Assembly (NCBI GenBank): GCA_026413255.1
Contig: JAOCZO010000007.1
Coordinates: 431,003-495,002 of the forward strand
Length of the DNA: 64,000 bases
Reading direction: 5' to 3'
Origin: Fereydounia khargensis
Taxonomy: Eukaryota; Basidiomycota; Ustilaginomycetes; Urocystidales; Fereydouniaceae
Within the stretch, counting starts at the first letter, position 1. Each line of letters starts with the position of its first letter. Under the pieces are notes generated by a model. The model was not told the origin of the DNA and searched no databases. It was given only the letters and a program-made list of their open reading frames with translations. Positions 20,365 through 31,217 of this stretch are shown here, piece after piece. Made by a program: the position numbers and the translations under genes.

Positions 20365-23300
20365 ATGGCAGCTAGCAACAACCCCTCCAGTCCTTCGGTA
20401 GGCAGAATGGCCGATTCTGCGAGGACCGCCCAGCCGCGCGACATGGGTGGGTATGAGGAAGCTGACAGCACTGCCGCCTCATGGGGCGGTAACTGGCCTC
20501 GAGGGAGAAACGCATATCCCAGCCAAAGTCCACCAGATCAGAAGCGTTCTCAGGCTGTTCCAACAGGCACACGATTTGGCGCCTATCCAGGGCCAGCATA
20601 CAGCCCAACTGGCCCGTCACGTCACGACTACGAAACCAGGGGAGATGAAGAACAACACGGTGAGTACAGGTTGATGCGATTGTTGGCCGTGGCATGATCT
20701 CTGCTTTCAGCTAGTGAGAGGGGCGCCGCGGCCATGTGACTTGCAAGCAAGATCTTGCCTCCAATCGGAGAGCCGACCCCTTCCTCACGGTGCTGTTGGG
20801 CATATGATCAAAGTGCATACATTCTAGAAGAAATGCTGTTTGGCAAAGCGCGCCTTCTCTGTACAGAAGCTTGTTACTGATCCAGCTCTTGTCTTCTTCC
20901 TTCCTATGTCGTCTTGGTCCGTCATTGTTTCCTCCAACATTCAACAGGTAATCCGGGCGCTTACCCCTCGCAGCGGCCAGGCCAGGTGCGACAAAAGTCT
21001 TGGCACCCGTACCTGCCAACCTCTCGCAACCCGCAAGAAGAGCACTCGATTTATGCCTCTCAAGGTCAGGTGTCTCCGACACAGACTACCAGCAGAGGCC
21101 CGCCACCATCAGCCGGTCGCTTTATCGATCATGTTCCGGATCACCAAGCAGGTCACCACGCGGGCATCCCTACTGCGTCTGCATCTGCAGCTGAACAAGC
21201 TGAAAGGACCTTCCAATCGTCCAGCTTCCCACAGCAGCATTCGGTGTTGGAACCATCGCGGGCACTCTCTGGGCCGAAGCGGAATCGTGGGAGGGCAAGC
21301 ACGCTGTCCCTGCCTCACCCGGAGCTGGCGCGCCCGAGGATGACACATGGCTACCATCTCAGCCCCACGTATCCCATCAACTATTCAGGTCCCGCTGGAG
21401 CTCTGCCTCCATCGGGAAGGGACAGTGTGGCCACATCATCCTCAAGCCTCTGGGACGACCACCGTTCCCGACGCGATAGCGCCATGTCAAGCATGACCGA
21501 CGTCTCTAACGTGGCGGGCACACCACCACTGGTTGGATACGGCCAACACCCACATCAACAGCAGCAGCATCACAAGTATGCACAGCAGCACTCCCCTCTT
21601 CTTTTCGCACCTCTCAGTCCCCACCAAGCAGCTGCTCAGCATGCGGCGAGACACGGGGCTGCCGGTTATGGCCATCCACCTGGTTCTGCCGTTGGCCGAG
21701 CCTCGAACTCCCGACCGGCTACACCTGTGTCTCCGTTGAACATGGAGGATCTATCGATGGAGGATCGCGTGGCACCTTCGGGGATGACTGCATCAACTTC
21801 TGCTTTGCCACACCGGGTGCCGGTACAACATCATCACCGACCCGTCTTTGAAGCCTCAAGGATGCATTCGAGCGATCGACCCCGCTCTCCGAACCAATTC
21901 TACCGTGGGCAAGTTCCTGAGGGGAACGGTCAGCGATGGACTAGTAACGACGGTCTTTCTCCGCATGGTCATCCGGTAGGCGAGTCTTATTTCCCTCCAG
22001 AAGGCTACCGCGGTCCGGCGCATGCCTATCCAATGGATCGAGCCGACTACGACCATCACTTGCACGCTTCGGGCCACCACCATCCTGCGGCTCCCATGGG
22101 TGAGGCCTTCCCGGTCGTTGGTGACTACGCCCAGCGACCCCGGATGCAGCAGGCTGTGCCGATCGGGCAACCACCTGTGGACCGCATCGCGCATAGCCGG
22201 CGCCGCCGTAGGCCACCTTACAGTTACTCGAGTCTGATCGCCCAGGCCATCTCGTCAACGACTGACGGCCGCATGACCCTGCGTGAGATCTACACTTGGA
22301 TCAGCAATAATTATCCTGGCATGTACCCAATGACTGGTCCCGAGTCGCAAGGATGGCAAAACACGGTGCGCCACAATCTTTCACTGAACAAATCCTTCGT
22401 CAAGGTAGCGCGGACTGCCCAGGACATCTACGACAGTTGCTCTTCAGGCATTCCATCGCAGAGTCAAGCGGCTCGAGGCAAAGGCGGATGGTGGACGCTG
22501 GACCACTCGGTTGCAGCATCGCAGCTGGGAGCTAGCCTGCGAGGACAGCAGGATGATGGAGCTGATGATGGTGACCGCATCCCTTCTCGCACCGGTCCAA
22601 CTGACCTTGTTGCGAAGGCTGGCGGCGGAGTTGCCTCTGCTGCGGCTGCAGCTGGGGGTCAACAACGCAAGCTTCTTCGACAGCGTAGCTATTCAGACTC
22701 TGTCAACCGCGGTGATACAACTCGCCGGATTGCTTCGGCCTCGGGCGCCAGCACGGCTCCTATCAGCCGCGATGGGTCGGTTGGTGGCGATATGCGGACC
22801 ACTTTGATGGGGCGAAACAACTCGGACGCTGGCGTCAACCATCTGGATGCTTCCCGAGTTTCGGTCCTCGCCACTGGCTCTTCGTTGACACGTACTGGCG
22901 ACGCAGTGGCAACGTCATCTCTCGGCTCAGATGTGATGCCATCAGTGCTGCAACCTCGCCATCCCCTGGTCGACGATCTGGGCCGAACCATGAGACCCCT
23001 GCAAGTCGGACGTGCGCGCGGTTTCACTACTAGTGCTGCTGAGCCTTCGCCGCTTCGACTTTATTCAACGTCAGCAGGCCGAAGGGACAGTCCTCCCGAT
23101 GCTGCTGAACACGGCTATGGCTATCCGGCCCGACGCGAATCGGGAATGCAGCAGGATGCTTCGGGAAGGCGAGGTTCGGCGCCACAAGCGCACAATCACG
23201 TACAGCCCAGCCAGTCGCCGATTGGATTGAGTCAGTCGCACCAACGCTCCTTGGCGCAGGATGAGGCTGAGGCCAGGACGCCTCTCGGGTTCCCACGAAG

Positions 23301-23553
23301 GTCATCCGGTGATTCGCCATCGCTGCATTTTGCAGGTGGCAAGGCCATTGAGATGAAGGCTGATCGTGTCCGAGATGTTGATCGAGATGGAGACGTTGAG
23401 ATGGCGTCTCAGGATCAGCTCGTTCGCAGCAGCCCGCGCTTGGGTGCAGGAAACCCGCAAGCGCTGGAGCGAGTGAAGAAGCTGGAGGAGGCGGACCAGG
23501 AAGCGGAAGCTTCGGGAGGTAGAATGTCGATCAGCGGGCTGCTGAATGGCTGA
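20365..23553 (+). CDS. Forkhead-box transcription factor
   Basis: Two exons (20365-20659, 20948-23553), 966 residues. The forkhead domain lies near residues 515-625: RRPPYSYSSLIAQAISS, then MTLREIYTWISNNYPGMYP and the recognition-helix block WQNTVRHNLSLNKSFVKV, closing with GGWWTLD. Between recognition helix and wing the usual short loop is enlarged by roughly 20 residues (ARTAQDIYDSCSSGIPSQSQ). No FHA domain is visible, so it is closer to Hcm1/Sep1/Mei4-type forkheads than to Fkh1/2. The rest is Ser/Pro/His/Gln-rich and probably disordered. The ATG at 20365 has A at -3 and G at +4; an in-frame ATG at 20290 is possible but in a weaker context. Likely a nuclear regulator of cell cycle, meiosis or development; the target genes cannot be read from sequence. 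Confidence 0.9.
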
Positions 23554-24995
23554 GAAGTCTTCTGAATTGAATTGGACGAAGCAGGTTATGAGAGACGCGG
23601 CGAGAACGCTTCGAGATACGTATTGTAAAGCCTGCATTCGCATTTGAGCAAGATACCCCCCGTTTGTTGATGATACACTACCCTGTGAAGCAATCGGGTG
23701 TGACTGAGGGGAAAAGAACAAGCTGTGAGAATCGGGCGCCCGATGCAGATTGACGGAAGCGAGGATGATGAGCGCGTGCTGCCTGCTCGTGATCCACACG
23801 TGGCGAGTGCATCGAAGGTGGACCAAGGAGGGCCAAACAAAGCAGTGACGTCCCGTCGGCACACACACATAGTCTGTATACAGTAACAAGTGACGGTAGA
23901 GGGTCCCGATACAGTAAGCACTCTCTGATCGGGATTGCGTCTAGCTAGGAGTCGCGTTGTTGAGATGGCCGGCGAGCGGTCGTGGACACGCACGTGCGCC
24001 TGTTTAGCGCCATTTCATTCGTAGTCTGATTTTCGAGGCTGTCCATATCGTGAGGGGAGAGGGAGGGCGAACTGGCCAAATTTCGATGCTTGATTTCAAT
24101 CTCCGCCTGAGAGACGCGGCGGCCAAGGGCGGGCAGGCGCACGTTGTCGCAGTTGCATGGAAAGCCACCTTCTATTTGGATTCGGATACCATACGTTACG
24201 CTCTCGCTCTCGTCGGATCACATCCGCACCGTCAGCGTGGCTTTGACTTTGATACTGTATCTCAACAAAGCTACAACAGAGCACTCACCAAGTGTGCTCT
24301 CTGGCAAGAAGAGTGGCGGCCGCAGCCGAGCGAAAAACGAACATTGTGGCCTTTCTTTATGCGTGAAAGGGAAGAAAAAGTTGGATTCCGTTCCCATTTT
24401 CATCTACTGTACGCGTTACAATTGTGCCAAACCTGCCTTCCAGCAGCTGCAAGTCAAACTGCAGTGCGTTTCCCTTTCGTCTGTGCGGACGCGCGAGATG
24501 AGAGGTGAGGGAGGGCGACTCGACTGCCGACCGTGCTTGGCTAGCTAGATGCGGGCGGGGCAGCCCAGCGCCAGTCGGGCGGGAATCGCAACTGGAAATC
24601 CACCCTCTCGCTCGATGCACGAGCCGCTCACTCACTCAACTCCCTTGGCGGCTCCTTCTTGGCCATCCATGTTCCCTCCCACCCGTCGGTTGCGACCCAT
24701 TCGTTGCTCCCAATTCCAATCTGCCATCCAGCTTGAGTTTCCTTCATCTTCTGCGTCCATCATCGACACCTTTTGTCCCTTTTCTCTCTCTCTCCACACT
24801 CCCTCATCCGCCTGTCTCCACCACCTCATCACTCACCTCCCCTGAGGGATCCTTGTCTTGCAGCTGAGCAGACACAGGTCGTCTTGCCGCAAACTCGTGG
24901 TTTGGATATTGGCACCGTGATCCGACCCAAAGACACAAACCTTACATCACCGCTCCTCTGACGGACACGCTCTTGCCCCCGCCTCGCCCTCAACC
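23554..24995. other. Forkhead-vtc4 intergenic region
   Basis: 1.4 kb with no gene seen. The first part is the forkhead 3' flank. The last 350 bases (about 24640-24990) are C/T-rich, typical of the leader of a strongly expressed fungal gene, here vtc4. Confidence 0.5.
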
Positions 24996-27938
24996 ATGAA
25001 GTTCGGCAGGACGATCAAGACCTCTCTCTACGCCGAGTGGGCCGACAAGTACCTTCAGTACTCGGAGCTCAAAAAGGAGATCAAGAAGCGCCTCGCCGCC
25101 AACAATGGTGTCTGGACCGATAAAGACGAGGACGAGTTTGTCAAGGTCCTTAGCAAAGAGCTCGACAAGGTCTACGACTTTCAGAAGCTCAAGGTGCGTC
25201 CTGATCTTCTCTCATCATCCAAAATTGGCTCTTACTCGTCCGACTCACTAATGTTTCGTCTTCAACTTTTCAACAGGTTTCAGAACTGACTGAGCGAATC
25301 AAGGATGCCCAGGCTGAGGTGCATCTTCTTGTTTCCTCTCGCAACAACTCTAGCTCCTCTCTCCCTTCGCGGAGCACGAGTTCCCGTCCTGTCTCTCGCG
25401 CAGGCTCCGAGTCTGGTGACGACCGAGGCAAGCGCCGCAGCGTCGGTCCTGATGGTGGCCTCTATGCCGCCGACGATGCCGGCTCGGACGACGAGTTTGA
25501 CAGCGACACTGAAGACTCGGACGCCTATGAGGAGCGCTTTGCTGAGCTCGAGGAGCGCCTCGCCGTCATCATCGCCGATGTGCACGACTTGGCCCTTTTC
25601 ACCAAGCTCAACTACACCGGCTTCCATAAGATTGTCAAGAAGCACGACAAGCAGACTGGCCGCCTGCTTCGCAAGGAATTCGTCCAGCATTACCTCACTT
25701 CTCGTCCATTCTACAAGGAGAACTACGATCAGCTGATCGTCAAGCTCTCAAAGCTCTTCGACCTCGTCCGTACCCGCGGCAACCCCGTCCAGGGCGACTC
25801 GGCCGCAGGCGGATCGCAGAGTGCTTTCGTGCGTCAGACGACAAAGTACTGGGTCCACCCCGACAATATTGTTCCGCTCAAGCTAGTCATTCTCAAGCAC
25901 CTCCCCGTCCTTGTCTTCAACGCTGAAAAGGAGTACCAGCCTGAGGATAGCGCGATTACCTCTATCTACTACGACAATGAGGATCTCGAGCTCTATCTTG
26001 GTCGCCTCGAAAAGACCGAGGGTGCTGAGGCTATTCGACTGCGTTGGTACGGTGGAATGGACAACAAGCAGATCTTTGTCGAGCGAAAGACCCACCGTGA
26101 GGACTGGACCGGTGAGAAGAGTGTCAAGGCTCGCTTCCCCATCAAGGAGGAGAATGTCAATGCCTTCATGCGTGGCGAATACACCATGGACGAGACGCTT
26201 GAGGCTATTCGCAAGAAGGGGAAAAAGTCGGACAAGGAGATCGACTCGATGCTTCAGCTTGCCCATGAGGTCCAGTACGCTGTCCTCGAGCGAAAGCTGA
26301 CGCCTGTCATGCGCAGCTTCTACAACCGCACCGCCTTCCAGCTGCCGGGTGACGCCCGTGTGCGTATTTCACTCGACACGGAGCTGACTCTCGTCCGAGA
26401 GGACAACTGGGATGGCCGTGACCGTGCTGGAGACAACTGGAGGCGTATGGACATTGGAATCGACTACCCCTTTGACCAGCTTCCTGCCGAGGATGTTGAG
26501 CGCTTCCCTTATGGTGTCCTCGAGGTCAAGCTGCAGACGCAGCTTGGACAGGAACCTCCCGAGTGGATCAAGGAGCTCGTTTCGAGTCACCTTGTTGAGG
26601 CAGTGCCCAAGTTCTCCAAGTTCATTCACGGCTGCGCTACTCTCCTGCCCAACCGTGTTGATCTGGTACCTTTCTGGCTGCCGCAGATGGACATTGACAT
26701 TCGCAAGCCACCAAGCAACAACCTCGCCATCTCTGAGAGGCCGTCCGGCTCCACGTCCCATTCGCAGACATCGTCTCGCCCCGATACCCCTGGCTCGCGC
26801 TTCTCTGAAGCACCTTACAACGAGCCAGTGAGCGAGGATGAGTTCGAGGACGGTGGTGATGAAGACGTAAAGCCCGGTGTTATGGCTGATGAGACGCACG
26901 AAGCTGAAAACCTTGGCATCTCTACGTTTGACCCACGTATTCGTGAGGCGCGTGAGGAGCGCGAAAGGAACATTCGAGCTCGTCGCGAGGAGCTTGCCAA
27001 GCAGATGCGCGACAAGCCAGACAAGACATCCACAGTCGCCGCTGGAATGTTGGCCGCGGGCTCTTCCAGCTTCACGGAACCATCCAGTGGCGTGCGTAGC
27101 TCGTCACGAGAGCCGCGGTCCAAGCCTATCGCCACGACCCGAGAGGAGATTTTGGCACCTTCAAGTAGGCACGACAGGAGCTACTTTGCCAAGCTCACAC
27201 CCAAGAACCTGCAGCGACTGTTCCAGACCAAGGGTCGAAGCCATGAGGAAGACGAAGGTGCAGAGGAGGATGAGGAGGATGACCCTGTTCGCCGAGCGCT
27301 CGAGGGACGTGACGAGGAGGAGCCTCGTGGCACTGGCAGCGGTCCGCCGCCAGGCGTCGAATATGTGACCGAGTTCCACGCTCAGCCTGGCAAGAAGGTG
27401 TCAGTACCGATTCGCATCGAGCCGAAGGTATACTTTGCCAACGAAAGGACCTTCCTTGTGAGTAGTCGATTTCTGTTTCGGATGTTTCTTCGCCTTTCTT
27501 ACAACGCTTGCTTTGTTCCTTGCTTTTTCAGAAATGGCTCGAGTTTAATGTCTTCCTCAGCGCACTCGCAGTCGGCCTGCTCAACTTTAGCCCTCCAGGT
27601 GACCGTACTGGCCTCATCGCGTCGTCCTTCTTCACGATCGTCGCGCTCGTCGGTATCGCCTATTCAGGTGTGATTTACATGGTGCGCGCGATCAAGATCC
27701 GTCAGAGGGAGAGTAGCAACATTTACTTTGATGCCTAGTGAGTTGATCAAGTCTTGAAGAACCAAACAACCTGTCGTAAGCCTTGATTGCTAACCACGTT
27801 TTTGACTCTCCCCCTTCTCCTTCCCTCAGTGGCCCGACAATCCTGTGTGGTGCCATCTTGCTCGCGGTTCTGGTCAACTTTTTACTGCGGTGGATCGAGT
27901 CGCACGACTCGAGGAACCGCCGCGGTGTGCTCAACTAA
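24996..27938 (+). CDS. vtc4: Vtc4 polyphosphate polymerase, vacuolar transporter chaperone complex
   Basis: Four exons: 24996-25193, 25277-27457, 27532-27737 and 27830-27938, 897 residues. The protein is the catalytic subunit of the VTC complex, which makes polyphosphate from ATP and moves it into the vacuole. An N-terminal SPX domain ([15 protein letters not shown]; later [16 protein letters not shown]) senses inositol pyrophosphates and is split by a Ser-rich acidic insertion. The central polymerase tunnel domain has IRLRWYGG (near residue 320) and [20 protein letters not shown] (near 334), which are the basic active-site residues and the Vtc4-type form of the motif. [19 protein letters not shown] follows. 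The C-terminus has three membrane helices (after about residue 795, DUF202 type). The start context is CAACCATGA. Confidence 0.95.
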
Positions 27939-28247
27939 GGCTGCCTCTATCACTAGGCCCTCTGATGCTCTCGGTCCCTCTTACTGCTATTGATGGTAAA
28001 CGTGCTTGTCCTTGCAAATCCTTATTCCACGTTCGCCCCCTTTCGCCTTCCTCACCTACGGTTGAAAAGCACAAGGCGTTTGTATTTAGTTTTTTTTTAC
28101 CTCGATGGGCTTTTCTTCTCTCTTCTGTCGTTCAATCCACACAATGCTATTTTCGCACTATTTTGTCCAATGTGAACATGGGATGAATTGCTACTGCAAG
28201 ATGGATGGGTCAAGAATGAACAAAATGCAAGGTGCGTCCGTGTGCGT
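27939..28247. other. vtc4-sda1 convergent intergenic region
   Basis: 309 bases between converging stop codons. It holds only 3' flanks, including a short T-run near 28089-28098; nothing else seen. Confidence 0.5.
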
Positions 28248-30809
28248 CTACTTCATACGCTTCTTGGCGTTATCAATATGCTTGCGAAGACGTTTCGACT
28301 TGTCACGTAGTGATGCCTTTTTCTTGCTACGCACGCCCCACGACCGTGCGACCATCTGGAAGTTCTTGGACTTTTGCTTCTGCTTGTTGGTAGACGAGCT
28401 AGCCACGTCCTTGTTTTTCTTGCCCTTGCGAGAGCCGTACTTTTCACGGTCCTCCCTGCCCTTTTCGATACTTGCGATTCGCTCTTCGTAGTCGGCCTTG
28501 GCCTTCTTGCGCGGACCGAGAATGTCCCCCTCGTCCAGGAGGGCTTTGGCTGATTTGAGTGCCTCGATGTTACGCTTGGCTCGGGCACCCGATGCACCAC
28601 CGGACGCGACGGCTTCTTCGGCCGCCGCGAGACGCAAAGACGCGAGTTTCGCAAAGTCAGCGGGGGTCAGGATCTTACGTGCCGCGAGCGAGGTGAGCGG
28701 GTCGGCTTCTTCGGTCGGGGCGGCAGCCACAGCCGCAGCCGCAGTGGCAGCCTCGGCATCCTCAATCTCGGATTCCGACTCGGACGACGGCGGGATATCC
28801 TCGCCGGCGGCGCGACGTGCATCCCTGTCCGCTTTGGCTCGGCGTGCCTGTCGCTCAGCACGCTTGCGCTCCAGTCGCGCACGCATCATCTCCTTGGCGG
28901 ACTGCTTGGCCTCGCGTGTGGCATCGTCGTCGTCCGAGTCCGAGTCCGAGAGATGGAAGTCACCCTCCGAGTCAGACGAGACGTTAATCCAGCCATCTTC
29001 GCTCTCGTCGCCACTCGCCGAGTCCTGCTCCCATCCCTCCCAGCCGGCATCCTCGTCCTCTTCCTCTTCACCTTCAGGTCGCTCCTCAAGATGCTTCTCC
29101 AGCAGCTCAAGACCCTGGATACCGCGCACCTCGTCCTGTGCCAGACCGAACGGCAGAGCCTGCTTGCCCTGCGCAACGGCGAGCGCACCAGACTTGCCAC
29201 GCTCGGATCGAGGCAGCATGGCCGGGTTGACTTCACGGTAGAGCGCGAGCAGACCGCGCGCTGCGGCTGCAACACCCTTGTCCTTGGAGCGACGGTAGCT
29301 AACCAGATCAGCAAGCAGAGGCTCTTCCATGGCCCAAGACTGACGGCGGCAGATCTCGCGGATAGCATTTATACCCGCTGCGACGACCTCAGCGGCCACA
29401 CCAGGGTGGATGAACGCATCTGATAGCTTGCGGACAACGGGGGTCAGCACGTCCGGCGGGGTCTGGTCGTGGACAGACTGGGCGATGGACACGAGTACGA
29501 GAGTGATGAATGGCTGGTGTGGCGCAAGGTACTTGATCACGTAGCTGTAAAAGCTGAGCACGCAGAGCTTGTGTGCATTCATGACGCGGGAGAGGAGCTG
29601 CATGAGGCGGACCTTGATCTCGATCGTATGCCTCTTCTCGCGGTCGCCGCGACTGAGGTTGTCAAAGAGCTTTTCGCCAAAGTTCTGTGGGTCGTTGAGC
29701 AGATAGAGAGCAGCAAGGTTGGTGCTGCCGTCGGCGTCGACTGGTCCATCGGCAGCCTCTTCTGCCTTTTGCTTGCGCTTCTTCTTGGCACTGGCGGCAG
29801 CGGCTCGAATCTTCTTGTCGGCACTGCGGGTCTTCTTGTTGATCTTGCGCTGGTGTTTGAGCTTCTCCATATCGGGCCCTTCATCTTGGCTATCTTGGTC
29901 AGACTCGGCATCGTCCTCAGTCGAGTGCAGGTCGCCGAGGAAGAAGCGGACAGCGGACGACTGAACTCGAGGGTGTGGGTGGAAACAGGCGAGAGCGAGA
30001 AGAGAGACTGTCTTGCTGTCCGTCCAGATACGCTTGCGCCAGAGATTGGCTGCAAGACGGACAGCCCAGAGAGCCTCAGTCTTGCCGCCAACTTGGCCCT
30101 TCTTTCCACGAACAGCTGCGTGGGCAGTGCCTGCGGCGGTGGCGTCGATACCACGCTGAACAATGCCAAAGAGAAGACCCTGGACGACACGGTTGAGGCG
30201 ATGGTTGTTGGACTTGAGGTTGGCATTCTTGATGTCTTGCAGGATGGTTGCCTGGATGGAGCTTCGGAGGGAGGATGAAGAGGTGACGGTGAGGAGGGGG
30301 AAGAGGGTGCGGAGGAGGTCTTCGGAGGAGATAACGTCGCGGTTCCGGAGGAGGATCAGTGAGCGCAGGCACGCGGTGCGGACGTCCGGGGTGAGTGCGG
30401 CGTGATGGTTGAGGAGGAGGTCGGAGAGATGGCTCGGCAGTGCCGATGTGATCTCAGGGTAGGAGGGGGCGAGCTGCGTGACGAACGAAATGAGCTGGAC
30501 AAGCTTCTGCTGCTGGTCACGTCCCATCTTGGGGGCAGCGAGGCCATCGGCGACGCCAGAACCAACGCCGGCACCGCCGTCGGTGGAAAGATCAGCGGCA
30601 AAGAGCGACCGCAGCGACTGATAGTGGTTCCACTGTGCGGTGAACTCTTCGACGTATGCCTCGGGCTGGCGCTTGAGCAGGTTCTGGAGTGCTGGCAGGT
30701 TGTCTGTGTTGAGCAAGCCGCGCGCCATCGAGCGGTATGTGAGGCCGCCCTCGCGAACGACTGCCGTCGGGCGACTGTCCCTGTCCTTCTTTGAGGAGGA
30801 GGGTGCCAT
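28248..30809 (-). CDS. sda1: Sda1, 60S ribosomal subunit biogenesis and export factor
   Basis: A single exon of 853 residues. Sda1 is a nuclear protein needed for maturation and export of pre-60S particles and, in yeast, for passage through G1. The N-terminal helical-repeat region contains KLVQLISFVTQLAPSYPEI and LPSHLSDLLLNHHAAL, matching the conserved Sda1 start. The second half has long acidic stretches (EEEEDEDAGWEGWEQD; DSEGDFHLSDSDSDDDD) followed by a basic tail with WGVRSKKKASLRDKSKRLRK, the family's typical end. The ATG at 30809 is the first in the frame; about 19 codons of open frame precede it without an ATG. Divergent from dbp7, another ribosome-assembly gene, with about 400 bp between their starts, so coordinated control of the pair is likely. 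Confidence 0.92.
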   Translation of the reverse strand: MAPSSSKKDRDSRPTAVVREGGLTYRSMARGLLNTDNLPALQNLLKRQPEAYVEEFTAQWNHYQSLRSLFAADLSTDGGAGVGSGVADGLAAPKMGRDQQQKLVQLISFVTQLAPSYPEITSALPSHLSDLLLNHHAALTPDVRTACLRSLILLRNRDVISSEDLLRTLFPLLTVTSSSSLRSSIQATILQDIKNANLKSNNHRLNRVVQGLLFGIVQRGIDATAAGTAHAAVRGKKGQVGGKTEALWAVRLAANLWRKRIWTDSKTVSLLALACFHPHPRVQSSAVRFFLGDLHSTEDDAESDQDSQDEGPDMEKLKHQRKINKKTRSADKKIRAAAASAKKKRKQKAEEAADGPVDADGSTNLAALYLLNDPQNFGEKLFDNLSRGDREKRHTIEIKVRLMQLLSRVMNAHKLCVLSFYSYVIKYLAPHQPFITLVLVSIAQSVHDQTPPDVLTPVVRKLSDAFIHPGVAAEVVAAGINAIREICRRQSWAMEEPLLADLVSYRRSKDKGVAAAARGLLALYREVNPAMLPRSERGKSGALAVAQGKQALPFGLAQDEVRGIQGLELLEKHLEERPEGEEEEDEDAGWEGWEQDSASGDESEDGWINVSSDSEGDFHLSDSDSDDDDATREAKQSAKEMMRARLERKRAERQARRAKADRDARRAAGEDIPPSSESESEIEDAEAATAAAAVAAAPTEEADPLTSLAARKILTPADFAKLASLRLAAAEEAVASGGASGARAKRNIEALKSAKALLDEGDILGPRKKAKADYEERIASIEKGREDREKYGSRKGKKNKDVASSSTNKQKQKSKNFQMVARSWGVRSKKKASLRDKSKRLRKHIDNAKKRMK

Positions 30810-31217
30810 CCTGTCCTGTTGGTATTGAGGCCGTCGTGATGGTGGATTCAGCCAAAGGGGCGCCACCAGACGCCCAGCTCAGAGCCAGCGCCCAAACCAC
30901 ACAGTCACCCTCACTCACGCTCGCATTTTTTCTTCTGCCTCTCTCTCTGAAGGAGAAAATTTTCTGAAAGGGCCCTGCAGCTCAGGCCACGGAAGACGGA
31001 AGTGGATACGCGTCCTGATGGGTGAGCTGAGGCAGAACAGCAAAGGAAAAATAGGAGCAGCAACAGCAACAGCTAAAAAAGTTTCCAACATTTTTCCAAC
31101 CCTTCTTCCTACGCGGTACGGTACGGTGCAGGCCCGTCTGGCACCTTTGCTTGGCTCCGCTACCTTCATCCTCTTCATCGGATCACCCGACAAGCGCCAG
31201 CATATTTGGGCCCCAAG
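30810..31217. promoter_or_regulatory. Divergent promoter shared by sda1 and dbp7
   Basis: 408 bp between two ribosome-biogenesis genes in head-to-head orientation. A short GGTAC repeat (about 31112-31125) and an A/T-rich stretch with short A- and T-runs (31075-31096) lie on the dbp7 side. Confidence 0.5.
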
